Counted from the first letter of the stretch, positions 21,255-33,918 are shown. The stretch is DNA of 64,000 nt from Euclidia mi (GCA_944739405.2 OX123197.2:60178047-60242046); one strand, 5' to 3'. Program-made: numbers and translations. Notes: generated by a model from the sequence alone, not told the origin.

Positions 21255-21365
21255 CCCCTATGTGTGCTCGGCCAGCACTGGGCGGGTTCATTATCATCCC
21301 TGTGGTCACGGGCTGTGGCCACTGCTGGACACGGGCCTCTACGCACTATGAGGGCGGGTTAATAT
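21255..21365. repeat. Degraded SINE/LINE tail fragment
   Basis: The words GTGGCCACTGCTGGACACGG and CTCTACGCACTATGAGGGC resemble the central and 3' part of the SINE at 44521-44838. Too short and diverged to classify further. Confidence 0.35.
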
Positions 21366-21970
21366 GATAAAATATATCAAAATACCAAAACAGAATTTAT
21401 TTTTCACCAAGAATTAACGCAATAATGTATTTCTTTGTATCTATCATTTGAGACGTTGTTTCTGATAAGCAAAGCCATCGCAACTCAAATAAATCATCAT
21501 GTTTCCCTTGTGGGTACTAAAGGAATATTATCAGAAACCTTATACCGCTTTTAACGCCAACAATTTTCTGTACTTCCGTACTTATGTTAATATTGTTGAA
21601 ATACGTTTGTTATTTGATCATGATTTAGGAATTGCATCGCCAAACGCGTGGCAGGGTTCAATTTGAATTTCCTTACTTTCACCATGGAACATCGTTAACT
21701 CTTGGTCTAATTATATAACATGGACTTTGTGTATTTATGCAGTTTGTTAATAGAACAGTTCCGGTACACCAACACATCAATAAAGATTGTTCATTTCGAA
21801 TATTTAATATATGTGGCTCATATTGTTACATCGAACTACACAAAGACACAAACACTACTGCCATCTAATTGTCACAGACGAAACAACGAAAACATAAAGA
21901 TCTTGCATCACACTTTTAAAAAATTCACGCTAATACTACAGAGCTCTCGGCAACATCTATCGGGTCGCAG
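21366..21970. other. No recognisable feature
   Basis: A 92-codon ORF at 21720 has no motif. Its last part runs into the Jockey fragment out of frame. Confidence 0.35.
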
Positions 21971-21975
21971 GCAGT

Positions 21976-22205
21976 ACGCTTCACACGCCATTTCCTGACT
22001 CCCACCACCAAACTGTGTAACAAGCTATCTAGAGCGGTTTTTCCAAACCAATTCGACATAAGAACCTTTAAGAAGCATGCACATTATTTTTTTAAATGGC
22101 AACGCACCTGTGATTAGTCGGGCATTGCAGGTGTCTATGGGCGGCAGAGATCAATTACCATCCGGTGAGCCGCTTGCTCTTTTTTGTCTTCCTAAGCAAT
22201 AAAAT
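21976..22205 (+). pseudogene. Jockey-type LINE C-terminus and 3' UTR
   Basis: In one frame the sequence reads a RFTRHFLTPTTKLCNKL-like block, then VFPNQFDIRTFKKH and a stop. It is followed by the 3' UTR phrase GGTGTCTATGGGCGGCAGAG and CATCCGGTGAGCCGCTTGCTC. Both are familiar from the 3' end of lepidopteran Jockey LINEs. Strongly 5' truncated. Confidence 0.7.
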
Positions 22206-23960
22206 ATATCCACTAGGCACTATAACCTAGCTTGATCAGAGGGTGTTCTTTCTAGTTAAATAAATACCACACCTCTTTTCTCCAAATATATTTTATCAGC
22301 AAACGTAAAACGTGATTTATTTTACAGACGTGTATAGAATTGATCAGGTAATGTCTGACTTGCTAAAAGTCAATAAGCTATTACCAAGTGTTTAGAAGCT
22401 TTTTTCAGAAACGACGGTCCAGATATTTTCTAAACGTCCAAGACTACAAAATAAGAAAAAAAAAACAATGGACTCCAATTAATAAAGGCAGTGGAGTGGT
22501 TTTTATTTCAACAAAAGTGTTTAAATACAAAGAGCTTTACTTTCGATTGTTTGGTTTTTATGTCGAATTCCAATAACTCAGGTCGTTAAAGTCTACACAA
22601 GGTATGTTTACGACGTCAAACATAAACTGTGGTATGTATCGAAAGGTCGAAGTTAATTTTATCTAATGGATACGTTTTTATTGGAACCATGGTATTCATT
22701 GCTGTAAGGATTCTATGTTTATTAGCCAATTTTTTGGTAAAGTTTCTTCTAGTAGTAGTTTCTTTTTCTTCCCTGTAAAGTTAAAAGAGGCAGACAATAT
22801 ATGCTACTGTGCCAAAGGCTAAGATGCATTATTTTGCTTCGTGCAGAATTGTATTTTTTTCACCATTTACCAAGTGCACCACCCTGAGCCAATTCATGTT
22901 GTTCATAGAGAAGAATTTACTGATGATACATGTTTCAGATCGAGTTTTATTGTTTCTAAACACACTTATTTAATTCATCCGCCTTCCTAAGTCTAGTTTT
23001 AAATAGTCAAATTATTTCCTTTGAATACTTTATTTTCAATTTTCATGAATTAAATGTTATATTTAAAACGGGTAATTGTAAGCGTAAAAAGACGAGAAGC
23101 TCTATAGAATACTAAAATAGATTGCGATTAAAATCTGAATATTATCGTACGTCTCTAAATGAAAATTTATTTTTGACCCATCAATTTGAATAACAACTAA
23201 GTCTCACAGTTACACATATATAAAGATATATGTTTGTGACGGTGAGTAATATACCTGGCAGCGATCTGAGCGCCAAATTAATGACCGTTTATATTAGCTT
23301 TCAAACTAAGCCGTCTAATCCCTGGATCAGGGCATTCACGGAACGATTTATAAATATTGAAGTAACGAGTATTGAGTCTATCTATCGGGTGATTTTGGAA
23401 TTGTTTGTCAAATATTTGATTATACCTGAATATCTGTGTTTATAGTGATAAAATATTTGTGTTTTTAATAAGAAAGAGAGGTTGTGGGCCTATGACAAAG
23501 TGGCAATTACGTGAATTGAATCGATTCGCAAGGTTAAGCGCCATTGTCAGTTTCTGGTTTATAAATGAGTAACATAAATTTACATCAATAGAAGGCAAAG
23601 AGGGAGATGTAAAGCTGCCAGTACCAGCAGAGCTATTATGAAGATGTGGGTCTTTCAGTTACGGGACGTTAGTACGCTCAATTATTCTGAAACTTGGCCT
23701 AAACTACATAGGTACTAATATGGTTTAGACCAGTGTCAGCATCTCAGCAGCTCAGTATATATATTCTTGGAGGGTGTGAGATCGTTACACATAGTCGCTC
23801 TGTTGCAAAACTTACATTTTGTCAACTCTGTTGATAAAAGTCCGAGATACTAACTGAATAGTGCTGGTATGTAATGATGATTTGGGCAGAGTTGAGCAGA
23901 AGTACCATATTTTGAGATTATATTTATTTTAAGTAGGTAGGTTTATACAGCTTACCGCTT
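22206..23960. other. No recognisable gene
   Basis: Frames up to 71 codons without motifs. GGTTTAGACCAGTGTCAGC near 23720 echoes a phrase in the SINE at 1583-1940 but is too short to call. Confidence 0.35.
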
Positions 23961-23961
23961 T

Positions 23962-24105
23962 AATTATGGCACTTCATATTAGATCCTACAGAAGGCCAAT
24001 GCTGTACTTAGGCATCCTCGGAGGCTCTTCACACAAACCAATTTTGAGCCTCCCGCATCCGACCACTTCACATAATCCCAACAAGAGCGTCGGTTCACTT
24101 AGCAT
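23962..24105 (-). pseudogene. RTE LINE 3'-end fragment, minus strand
   Basis: The complement contains a diverged version of the RTE C-terminus at 63480-63580. Compare GGATGCGGGAGGCTCA here with GGATGCGGGCGGCTCA there, and the following GTGTGAAGAGCCT with GTGTGGAGAACCT. The frame is broken. Confidence 0.6.
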
Positions 24106-24346
24106 GACAAAGCTATTATTTAAAAAGAAATATATCAGCATGCTAATATAATAAATGAATCATAAATATCAGAAAAAACTATTTAAAATTATATTTCATA
24201 GGTATCTATAATTGCTGAGCAGATAACGATTGCCCTCAATAAACGTGCTTCAAATTCCTTAGATTAATTAGAAATTCAAACACAAGCGTGCCCACTTCTT
24301 AGAATTTAATTAGAGTTGACTCTTAACTCCGTTTAATTCTAGACAT

Positions 24347-24646
24347 TATGGTGCTGATACACCTGAGCATTCACTTATAACAGAACAGCGAGCATTCGAC
24401 GTTTTTTGTTTTGTCGAACTAAACAACGTAATGCTCAGCTCTGCCGGGCATAGCTACGAACATTTTTACGCTCTTTCTAGCACACGTTCAAATCAGCAAA
24501 TATGTCGAAGCAAATTTACTATCTAATGCTCGCCAGAACGCTTGTTGGGATGTTCGCTAAAACACACTCGTTTATTTCCTGTTTTGTGTCCGCAGGAATG
24601 CTCATTACAAGTGAATGCTCAAATGTATCAGCAGAATCAGCACCAT
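24347..24646. mobile_element. 300-bp MITE
   Basis: The ends are inverted repeats: ATGGTGCTGATACACCTGAG at the left, and the complement of GTATCAGCAGAATCAGCACCAT at the right (8 extra bases in one arm), then both continue TGAGCATTCACTT. Flanked by TAGACAT on both sides (24340-24346, 24647-24653), a 7-8-bp duplication that suggests hAT. Non-coding. Confidence 0.75.
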
Positions 24647-24653
24647 TAGACAT

Positions 24654-24911
24654 AACGTGTAAGTAAACATCAGAGATCAAAAGATGTTTAATTATTATTT
24701 TACACGTCCCAATTCGAGGCTATTCAATATTCATACGTACTAATATTGAACATTCCTATTTCACTCTATGCATTCTGCGGATGGTCCATGGTAGGAAATG
24801 AAGCTGTTACATTGCACAGATCTTTTTTGGTGTAAACTTAGGAACCTGCAGTCTAATTCTTGAGATTCTTGAGGTTGATTTTAATACTAACGTTGAAGTC
24901 AGTAAGCAAGA
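24654..24911. other. No recognisable feature
   Basis: Short unassigned stretch between the MITE and a SINE. Confidence 0.3.
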
Positions 24912-25178
24912 TACATACATACATAAATAGTCTCACGCCTATATCCCCGAAGAGGTAGGCAGAGGTATATTGGTACACCCACTTTTCGCCAGCTTTATTT
25001 TAGTCCCACGTAATAGGGGGCGAGCCTATTGCCGTACCGGGCACATTACCAGACTCCTTGATGTTACTGAGAATTTTCTAACGGAAAACCCAATAACGCT
25101 TTCCCCGACCCGGGAATCGAACCCGAGACCTCCCAATCCCACGCGCACATTTATGCCGCAAGACCAACGAGGCAGATA
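24912..25178 (-). mobile_element. tRNA-derived SINE, minus strand
   Basis: The plus strand reads CATACATA...CTCACGCCTATATCC...GGTAGGCAGAGG (3' tail), then GGGCGAGCCTATTGCCG, and ends at a tRNA-like head with a B box (complement of GGGAATCGAACCC, about 25109). It shares its tail with 20400, 28535, 46098 and 53172. Confidence 0.75.
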
Positions 25179-26342
25179 AGTAGTAGTAAGCAAGATATTT
25201 TTTTTTAAAGAATAAACTTAATGATTGATTCGTAAAGCAGGATCTCGTGATTTAGTTAATCTGCCCGCCATTTTACCTATGAAACTAAATCTTCCTTTCT
25301 TAAGCTAAAGAGCATGAGATATGCAATAAAATATTAAATCATTTCAATAATCAAGTATGGAGAAGTGTATCACAAGTAACAATTACGGAGGTAGTTTTTA
25401 GGGAAAATACTTTTATTTTCATGTACTTATATCATAACATATACTTATTATACTGATTTCTGCCTTGCCTTTTGCCTTGGACCAAACGCGGGATGAGGAA
25501 TTCGGGACAGCGCTGGAATAGCGTGCCAATACGGCTATATATACGCTATATGAAAAAATCTCTACAATACCTTGAACCCAAGTGCTTAGTACTTATATTT
25601 AAGTGAGCTGATATAGAAGCAGAGGCCATTCGATCTTCAGTCTAGATAGATTGATTTAATAGTTTTCCTATTCAAGTTAAATGGTATCTTACGTTAGGTA
25701 CGCCTTGTGAAATCAATTGTCGGCTTGAGAAAACCCGATTAAAATGTGGTCTAATTGCTTAAATATATCCTTGTAGAATTATAGTGATAATTTAAGGTAA
25801 AAGATATTCTACGTAAGGTGAATCATCTGTCGACACACCTTGTGAAATTACCTGTCGACTTATGGAAAGGCAGTAATCGTTTAAAAATTACATCGTAAAA
25901 AATAAACTGAAAGATGGATGAATTAGCACAAAAATCTATAAAGGATACAAAACTTTTCTGTATATAAACATCATACAAGTTATAATAGGAACAGCTGTGA
26001 CTCCAGCAATGTAGTCGCGAGTAAACTGGTCTACCGGCAACCATGATCGATGTGCCAACGCCAGATATGTATTCCACTGTCCTTTCATATTTCTAGCATC
26101 AATATCTTAGGCTCTGCAATGATACGAATGTCGGGACAAGTAATTTAATGTATATGATAGATTTCAATAGATATTCAGTATTCTGGTTTCGTACGAACCG
26201 CGTCATATATTTTTCTTCGTGTTTTAAGGAATCTAATATCGCATGCCTTTTGTTTTGTATCGAATGCAAGTGTGATATTGTCCACTTGTTCGGCAGTATG
26301 TGAAAATTTCCAATATGCTGTAGACAACTGTGATATGCTGTA
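25179..26342. other. No recognisable gene
   Basis: Two partly similar stretches (about 25691-25730 and 25810-25865) share CTTGTGAAAT and CTGTCGAC-like words, perhaps an old duplication. Reading frames of 84 and 98 codons on the minus strand have no motif; the second runs over the palindromes at 26343. Confidence 0.35.
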
Positions 26343-26545
26343 GGAAAGCGATATCGACCCCTGGGGGTCGATATCGGTTTCCTAGGGGTCGACATAAACG
26401 AAAACTGATCTTGGGGGTCGACGAGATCTAAAAATCGACCTCTATTAAATTAACACAAGTTTTCACAAGAGTCTAGACCAGGGATTCCCAAAGTGGTCAA
26501 ACCGGTATCGACCCCAAGGAGTCGATATCGACCACTTTGGGAATC
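26343..26545. repeat. hAT-like palindromic cluster (GGGGTCGATATCG words)
   Basis: 26343-26382 is a 40-bp palindrome with one mismatched pair, centred on GATATCGACCCCTGGGGGTC. 26483-26545 has 16-bp perfect inverted ends (GATTCCCAAAGTGGTC / GACCACTTTGGGAATC), preceded by CAGG. CAGGGATTCCCAAAGTGG resembles a hAT terminal repeat. Further GGGGTCGA words lie between. Probably remains of one or two short non-autonomous hAT elements. Confidence 0.55.
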
Positions 26546-27282
26546 TAAAGGATTGATGGGCTTTAATGGTTCTGTGGAGATCTGTTGTGAATGACATTGC
26601 ATGATGCCTCGTTTGATTATACCGTAACTATGTGCGATAGTTTATTTAAAAATAATCATGTATTTATTATTTCTGTCATTGTCTGGCCTATTGTAGCATT
26701 GTAGAGGTGACCGTGACTGCAACACCACGTGATTTGGGTGTACACTAGGACAAAGCTTTGCATGTTGAACTGTATCTTTTGCTCTATTTTGGGTGCCATC
26801 ATCAGTGAGTTTGTAGCAGTGTAGCAATATTACTCAAATAAGTCTAGACCCTTTGTAAGTTATGACAAAAGCACGCCCATCAGTAGTGCAAACTTAAATA
26901 TAAGGAAATTATAATTGATAACTTATTGTATTTGAGGCCTTCTAGTTGGTAGAAAACATTTGTATTGTAAAATTTCTCAATTTCAGATCGTTTCAGTAGT
27001 ACCCAAAATACTTACAATAACACTTACTATATACCTCATAGCTTTTAATTATTAACTTGAAGTCATTATCATCTCAATCGTAAGCTCCTTACATAGTGGT
27101 TGTGGTTACTATCATGACGTAGAAGATTAGGCTTACTGGTCACTCATTCCTGGGTGTTCCTGATCTAAGCCGCTTCCATGACAATATTTCTGATCAGGCC
27201 ATGTAGAAAAGTGTCAATCAATTAGCGATAGCGCTATTCGCTAAGTTTAAAAATGTAGGGATCTGAAATAAACTTTGGATAT
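26546..27282. other. No recognisable gene
   Basis: AT-rich with no supported feature. Confidence 0.3.
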
Positions 27283-27480
27283 AGAAAGAAAGAAAGAATG
27301 AAAGAAAGAAAATGTTTATTTTGTGCCTCACAGCAATAAATAACAGAAAACATAATAAAAATAAAATGATACTAAAGTCTTATTCAAGAAATTAGAAGGA
27401 ACAGGCCAAAATTGGAGCCTGCTTCAGCTAATGCTGTGACCAACTTAGCCATGTCACGTGGTCAACGAAGAACAAATTAC
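27283..27480 (-). repeat. Repeat with AAAG microsatellite end
   Basis: An AAAG-type microsatellite (about 27283-27312, with AATG interruptions) is followed by TGTTTATTTTGTGCCTCACAG, a phrase I associate with a dispersed lepidopteran element read from its 3' tail. No ORF. Confidence 0.4.
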
Positions 27481-27542
27481 CTGTTTTACCTTGTCAACTA
27501 AACAATTATGGAAATTTGATTTAGGCCATTAGCCTTTTCTTT

Positions 27543-27900
27543 TTAGGGTTCCGTACTTAAAAGGTAAAAAACGGGACCCTATTTCTAAGCCTCCGCTGTC
27601 TGTCTGTCTGTCTGTCTGTCACAGGCTGTATCTAATAAACCGTGATAGCTAGAAAGCTGAAATTTTCACAAATTATGTATTTCGGTTGCCGCTATAACAA
27701 CAAATACTAAAAATAAAAATATTAAGGAGGGGTCCCATACAACAAACGTAATTTTTTAAGCAATTTGTAACTCATCTTAATAATTATGTAGAATCTTAAA
27801 AAATATTTAAGTATACATACAACAAACGTTTTTTTTATAGATGATGGTACGGAACCCTTCGTGCGCGAGTCCAACCCGCACTTGCCCAATTTTTTCTTTT
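27543..27900. repeat. Dispersed insect repeat with inverted ends and a TCTG microsatellite
   Basis: It begins TTTAGGGTTCCGTACTT and near its right end has GGTACGGAACCCTTCG, so the ends are inverted (AGGGTTCCGTAC / GTACGGAACCCT). Inside is a CTGT/TCTG tetranucleotide run (27597-27620), then TAGAAAGCTGAAATTTTCAC. It ends GCGCGAGTCCAACCCGCACT. A very common arthropod repeat; non-coding. Confidence 0.65.
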
Positions 27901-27993
27901 TAGTCTAGGGCCTCTGCTCTGCTGAACTTTGATAGCACTCACTCACGGAAAGTTTGCGTCAAATACAAAATAAGTGTAGATAACACCATAAAA

Positions 27994-29862
27994 TCGCCTC
28001 TTTGCTTCAATAATGTGATATCTTGAAAAGTGGGATCTTACAGCGTTTTTAAACTTTCAAAAAATATGTAATTGTGTTGCACAGAATATCTTTTCACAGT
28101 TATGATATAATGTACTGTAAATTATGACTTATTAAGTGAAAACTTATTAAAAAATTTATATTTTAGAAGTTGAGCAAGAAAATGGCTTTATTAAAAAAAA
28201 GGGGAAAACATGTCACATCGTTCTTACAAATATATAGTAAAATCAGAGTTTCAAACTAAATTGTCACGATTTTGATGATATTATTTTGGTTATGAAACTG
28301 AGTTATATTATGAGGAAACATTATTGAAATAAAATAATATTAAAAAAACAGAATCAATTTTTATTGGCAACAGTACAATTTGCAAAATGTACTTATAGAA
28401 TTTCACAATTAAACATCTTATGACTACTAATATCACAATTTTTATTGTTTATTTCTTAACGAGAATAACATTTACTGGAGTAATTATTAGCTTAATATTT
28501 TGTCCTTATGAATAATCAGACTTTAATAATAATTGACATACATACATACATATGCTCACGCCTTTTTCCCGTCGGGGTAGGCAGAGACAACAGATCGCCA
28601 CTTGCTTCTATCCTTGCAAACCTCACGTGCTTCCTCTACATTCATTATTCTTTTCATACATGCTCGCCGGTTGCGGGTGCTTCGGACTTTTCCGTTTTTC
28701 AAGACGTCCCCAATAATAATTGAATCACAGGTATAACTTATTATAACTTAATAAGTAAATGTTGAGTACTGTTGAAGAGACAAGAAACTCTTATTCAAGA
28801 GTTTGCATTTGCAAATACAATATTCAATAACAATAGCAAGAATTATTCAATAACAACATCTAACTAGTCGTAGACGAAAAAAGAATAATTTTAACAAACT
28901 AAAAAAAACCAACTCAAACTCCTTGTTAACAAACAAAAAATATCAATTTTACATAAAAATATTATCCTTACAATCGAATGATAACATACTATCTTAAATT
29001 TTGTAACAGTCTTAGTTATGTTTTTTCTTAAATATTAATAATATCAGCCTTTTAAAAATCACTTAAATTAAAAAATAAAACGCAAAAGCTACAAACTTTC
29101 ATAAAATGGCCTATGGTATCTGGGAATAAGGTTTTTGTTGACTAAATCCATTAGGTCTGATTTTTTTTATCCGATATCCCAGGTTTTTGGATATATGCAT
29201 TTTTTTATTCGACGTTGGTGTTCCTTTTCTTTTTATTAACAATCGCTTTTTTTAATTCTGTATCAGCATAGGAATCTTTAAAAAATACAAGCCTCAGTCA
29301 AATTCACTCGTGTTTTGTTCAATAACGGAACATCAGCAGATAACTATTACTTGATTTTAGTATTAGAAAAAGTTTTATCAAATACAATGGTTGTATCTCA
29401 TGATAACACAAAGCAAAATTCTCATTCTTTCGGCAACAATGTGATATGACAAATTATAACAATGAACATATTATGACCCACTTTTTTCAACAACACTGTG
29501 TCAACCCGCATTATCACATTTTAGAATAAAAAATAATAATTGAATTGAAACATACCTTTGCAACCACAAAGTGATAACTTTGTGATGTCACGTTTTTGCC
29601 GAAATATGAGAGCACCTTCCTCGCCGCGTGCGTAGTGACAACTGTTTTGTCTCGTTGTTGAAACAAATCTCCGCGCAGAAAGAGACAACGAGATATCGCA
29701 ATCTGACACAGTTGTTCTTTGTCTTTCGCTCATAGATTCACTGCTAAAGGTGCAAAAGATACCACGTTTTGTGGAAAAATAAAATCAGCCACGGCGATTT
29801 CAATAATCAAATAATAAAAAAAAAGTTTTCGGACTTATCACGTTATTGAAGCAAAGAGGCGA
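27994..29862. mobile_element. Non-autonomous DNA transposon, 1.87 kb, 27-bp TIRs
   Basis: The left end TCGCCTCTTTGCTTCAATAA and the next 7 bases are matched, in complement and with one mismatch, by 29836-29862. Words like AATGTGATA and TATCACATT recur inside near both ends, as transposase sites often do. No transposase ORF. Target duplication unclear (AA-rich flanks). A copy of another repeat (28535-28722) lies within. Confidence 0.7.
28535..28722 (-). repeat. Uninterrupted copy of the repeat split by LINE-B
   Basis: It opens ACATACATACATA, then GCTCACGCCTTTTTCCCG and GTCGGGGTAGGCAGAG, and continues to CACGTGCTTCCTCTACATTC and CGGACTTTTCCG. The same sequence is found in two pieces at 53172-53286 and 58906-59000, so this copy shows the empty site. 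Confidence 0.75.
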
Positions 29863-30349
29863 AATAATATAATTCTTCTCTTCTTTCATAAAATAATAAT
29901 TCCCCTACAATTAATTAAATAACAACCCCACTGGCTTATATTGTTTTAAATATGAAATATCTGTTATTTTCAAATATAATTGGTCCCGCGCCCAATATCT
30001 TTCCGGTCGTGTCGGATGTACTAGAGAGTGCACTTGTTTTTACGCAGTATACTAATATCCCGCGTAGTTGGCTAGTCTCTTATGACACTGGCCTGGAGAT
30101 CTGGCCTTAGGCGAAATGCAGTCCAGAGGACATTGATACGAACTCTATAAAAATGAACGCCACCCACACCTTTCAGATCAATAGCCATTTATTTTCGGAG
30201 CTATAAGAATAAAAAATTATTTTGAGTTTAATTGATATTTTATGCTTAAAATGTCTCATAAAGTAAAATTATCAGTCCATTTTTTTTGCTTTCACTAATT
30301 ATATTTTTATGGAATAGTTTATACAACATGCGTGTAATAAATATTATAT
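29863..30349. other. No recognisable feature
   Basis: AT-rich, no ORF or repeat identified. Confidence 0.3.
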
Positions 30350-31082
30350 TTGTCCCTTTATTGGTAAAACCGATTATCTACACTTTTTTACAAAAATGAG
30401 TTATTTAGACCAATCTACTCAACTTTTTGAGCTCTATCTACAGGTAAAACCGATTTTTCGATACGATGCATAGTTTCCGAGATAGATACGCAAAAAACCA
30501 ATTATAATACAAGCTTTTAGGTTACGTCTGCATTCAATAACAGTTAAAGTCTAATACCTGTACGATTTTTTTGAAGCCTTGCAATCAAAAACACATTCAG
30601 TTTCATATCTTATTTTAGTTGCAATTTGCTTACACTCTGAACATACTGAAGCATTGAACTAATACAAACTAAAATTCTTTAAATGGTTCTGGTTTTACTG
30701 GATTATTGGTAAGTACTTAGAATCTTACACATTAAAAAGAAAGTAAGTAGTTCTACTTGCTTTTAACAGAACATAATCCTTCGCATATGTGCAGATTTTA
30801 ATTCAATTAAAAGAGATTAAGCAGCTTTAATTGTTTTTCCCCAACATCAGAGATCGTATCGTTTAGGTTTAAATACAAGTAAAAGCAACTATGCTTAAAT
30901 AGTTTTTTTTCACCGAAGTGTATGGTGATGTTTCTACATTAATATTTTCAGCTAAAACCAAGACTAATGTTGAAATTATGCTGCAATGTATGAATATGAA
31001 AATAAATAAGGGGTATGCGGCTCCAGGAAGCAGCAATACACAGTTTTAGTGCAGTGTGAGTTAGTAGAAAACAACGCACTGT

Positions 31083-33050
31083 CATAGGATGGCCGCTCAT
31101 AGTAATGCTAGAAGGGCTTTTCTGAACTGGCTGGGGGATGGTAAACCTCGCACTGGGTTGATATTTGAATAAATGAAAGAGACGCGAATGATTTTTAAGC
31201 AGAGATTAAAATATTGCCAGAACAATGAGGAGCAAACTAACATTAATATTTTGGTAACTGAGCACAAATAATAAGAATTTTTAAAATTTCTGGAAAGCCA
31301 CTCACAGATTAAACCCAAGACCTGCAGTTCCTATGAATGTCAACGGCGTGACTGAACCTGGAGAAATTGCAGATATGTTCAGATCAGTAATTTAACGGTA
31401 ACGCTGCGTCAAGTTGACATCAGTCAGGAACGTGTCACGCATGATATCATGTCTGAAATTCCATTGAATATATCAGCAAAAGAAATAAAAAAACATTCTT
31501 AAATCTATGACCAGGGGTAAATCTCCAGGACATGATGGCCTCAACATAGAACATTTACAACGTGCTGGTCCGCATCTGCCGAGGGTTTTATCTATGCTAT
31601 TTAACTTTAGTGTGCGGCATTCCTATTTACCAACAGAACTGATGAGAACAATAGTTGTGCCAGTAGTCAAGAGTAAAAGCAAGAATATGGCAGACAAGGA
31701 TAACAATAGGCCTATATCCATAGCGACCGTAATAGCCAAGGTTCTTGATTGTGTGATTGAGCGTAGAATGACTGAGCAGCTTAAACCACATGATTCTCGT
31801 TCGGCTTTAGAGCAGGGTTATCGACCGAAACTGCTATTCTGGCACTCAAACACAGATAGAAACACCCCTGTATATGCTGCTTTTTTGGACCTCTATGGTC
31901 AAAATTGCGGGAGAAATCCACACCTCATGAGCTAATCAGCCTTCTCAAGTACCCATTTGATTTATTTGGTGGCCTGGTATGGCCAGGTATCAGGTTAGAT
32001 GGTCACGTGCATTTTCTGGCTAGTACCTATGGGCTGAGGTGTGGTGTGAGGTAAAAGGTGACGTCCCCAGCGCTTTTTTATTTTATTTATTCTTTATGCA
32101 CAAAAATAGTACACAGGTGGACTTAATGCCGCTTTTCAGTCTATACATCAATCAGCTGATCGAGGAGCTCAGTAGCACTGGTGTCGGATACTCTGTTGAT
32201 GGTAAGACTATCAACAATATCAGCTACGCGGATGACATGGCATTGCTGAGCCCCTCTGTTGATACGCTCAGACGTTTGCTTACAGTGTGTGAACAATATG
32301 CCACTGCTCATAGCCTACTTTACAAAACAAACAATAAAGCGAGTCGGGAAAAGCGAGGCTATGATTTTTCGAATAAGTTGCAGAAAACCTGAGGCTGTCC
32401 CGCCAGTTTACATTTACGGGGAGACACTGAAAAGGGTGTCACAGTTTAAATACCTAGGACACCTTTTGAATGAGGACCTAGGTGATGATATTGATGTAGA
32501 GAGGGAACGAAGGGCGTTGTCAGTTCGATGCAATATGCTGGTCCGCAGGTTTGCTAGGTGTACTAAGGAAGTTAAAATTACTCTGTTCAAGGCATACTGC
32601 TAGACTTTTTACACCTACAGCCTGTGGCTCAGATATACGCAGAGAACCTACAACGCTCTTCGCGTGCAATACAATAACGCTTTCCGGGTACCCACTATTG
32701 GGGCTTCCGCGGTTTTGTAGCGCGTCAAGCATGTTTGCTGAGGCAAACATAGACAGCTTTAAAGCGATCATACGCAAGAGAACTGCATCTTTCATGAGCA
32801 GAATGCTTAGAAGCCCCAATAGCATCCTTCTAAATATTGCAGGGAAACCAGACTCCATTTCTGATGCACTGGTTCCGTATACATTGCTGCGGTCCCGGTG
32901 CCGAGGGAAGGTTTTTGAATTAGACAGAGTGCTACTTTCAATTTCCGAATGTTAAGGTCACTAATGTATTTTGTTCTGTGCTTTTGTTTTTGTTTTTATT
33001 TGTATGAAAATGGAATGTTTCCGAAATAAATGATTATTATTGTTATTATT
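31083..33050 (+). pseudogene. Decayed non-LTR LINE, RT region and 3' end
   Basis: The first part reads an ARRAFLNWLGDGKPRTG block from the endonuclease-RT linker. Then 31507-31935 gives RT blocks KSPGHDGLNIEHL and NNRPISIATVIAKV; 32130-32392 gives NNISYADDMALLSP (catalytic YADD about 32224); 32392-32603 gives SQFKYLGHLL; and 32551-32955 covers the C-terminal region. At least four frameshifts or stops. It ends with an ATTATTATTG-type tail at about 33040. Strand and order agree with a single 5'-truncated insertion. Confidence 0.75.
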
Positions 33051-33089
33051 TGTTTCTCTATCACGGCTATTCTTTTAACCTTTGATATT

Positions 33090-33780
33090 AAAAGAATAAC
33101 CGGCCCTTTGGCAGGCGTACACGGAGACATAGGTCCAACGCACAGAGGCCCTTTGAGAGTTTTAATCTAGAATGTGATGTGATACCTATAAGTGCAGTTA
33201 CGGATTAGCCGCAGCAGGTGCAAGACTATTGCTACTTGTATGGAACCTAATTAATCTGGGCTATTGGGATGGATGTTTAATGGATTGGTCTAGGTGAACA
33301 CTATGGATGGAAAACGGCACCTGCTCTAGATACTCTTATAGTATGTCAAAAAGGGGCAGGCGGTGACTCCCCAACTCACTGGATGGGCCCTCTCTAGATA
33401 GCCGCCAAGGCAAACAAACTCTGCCATAAACAACAAGAGGGCAACACCGGTGTGAGCGGCTAGGGGTGTAGAGCGGTGCGGCACTGGTTTCGCCACCGCA
33501 GGCCTCGTGACCACAGAGGCCCGGAGCGGGTTTCCCCGTAATTACGCCCTTGACAATGACACTTCCACCCCCGAGCAAATAGCTCTTGTGGCTTCCCTCT
33601 GGCCGGGCGACCAAGGCAAGCCAGAGTCGAGGATCTTGCAGGCACACTTGGTAATCCACTCCAACAAGCCAATAAAGGCAAGCCGGAGATGAGGCCCTGA
33701 CCGAACCCTCTGAAGCAATCGGGACGGCAGTGTCGCCACACACATTCAGCTCGCCACAAAGCTGCCCTGCGGTTTGTAAG
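33090..33780. other. GC-rich block, probably a retrotransposon 5' fragment
   Basis: Much richer in G and C than its neighbours, with phrases such as GGCAACACCGGTGTGAGCGG and GGAGCGGGTTTCCCCGTAAT. Overlapping ORFs of up to 135 codons in three frames show no domain. It resembles LINE 5' UTR material, but I cannot prove this. Confidence 0.35.
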
Positions 33781-33918
33781 CTGTCTTTCTATCCTGTAAT
33801 ATAATATATATCACAAGATAAAGGTGATGTTTGAAAGCTGTGACTATACCCTCTGAGATTGCGTTAGTCTCATGATGAGGTTAACGACTGCCCCAGAGGA
33901 GTTTTATTATTATCTACA

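Noticed and set aside
27290..27620. CRISPR-like or satellite array
   Set aside because: These are AAAG and TCTG simple repeats without spacers; nothing suggests CRISPR, and the genome is eukaryotic.
29521..29733. 70-codon minus-strand ORF as a gene
   Set aside because: It lies inside the right end of the 27994-29862 element and shows only imperfect inverted words, with no protein domain.
33326..33759. Overlapping minus-strand ORFs of 62-135 codons
   Set aside because: GC-rich sequence lowers stop frequency in all frames; no motif and no frame stands out.
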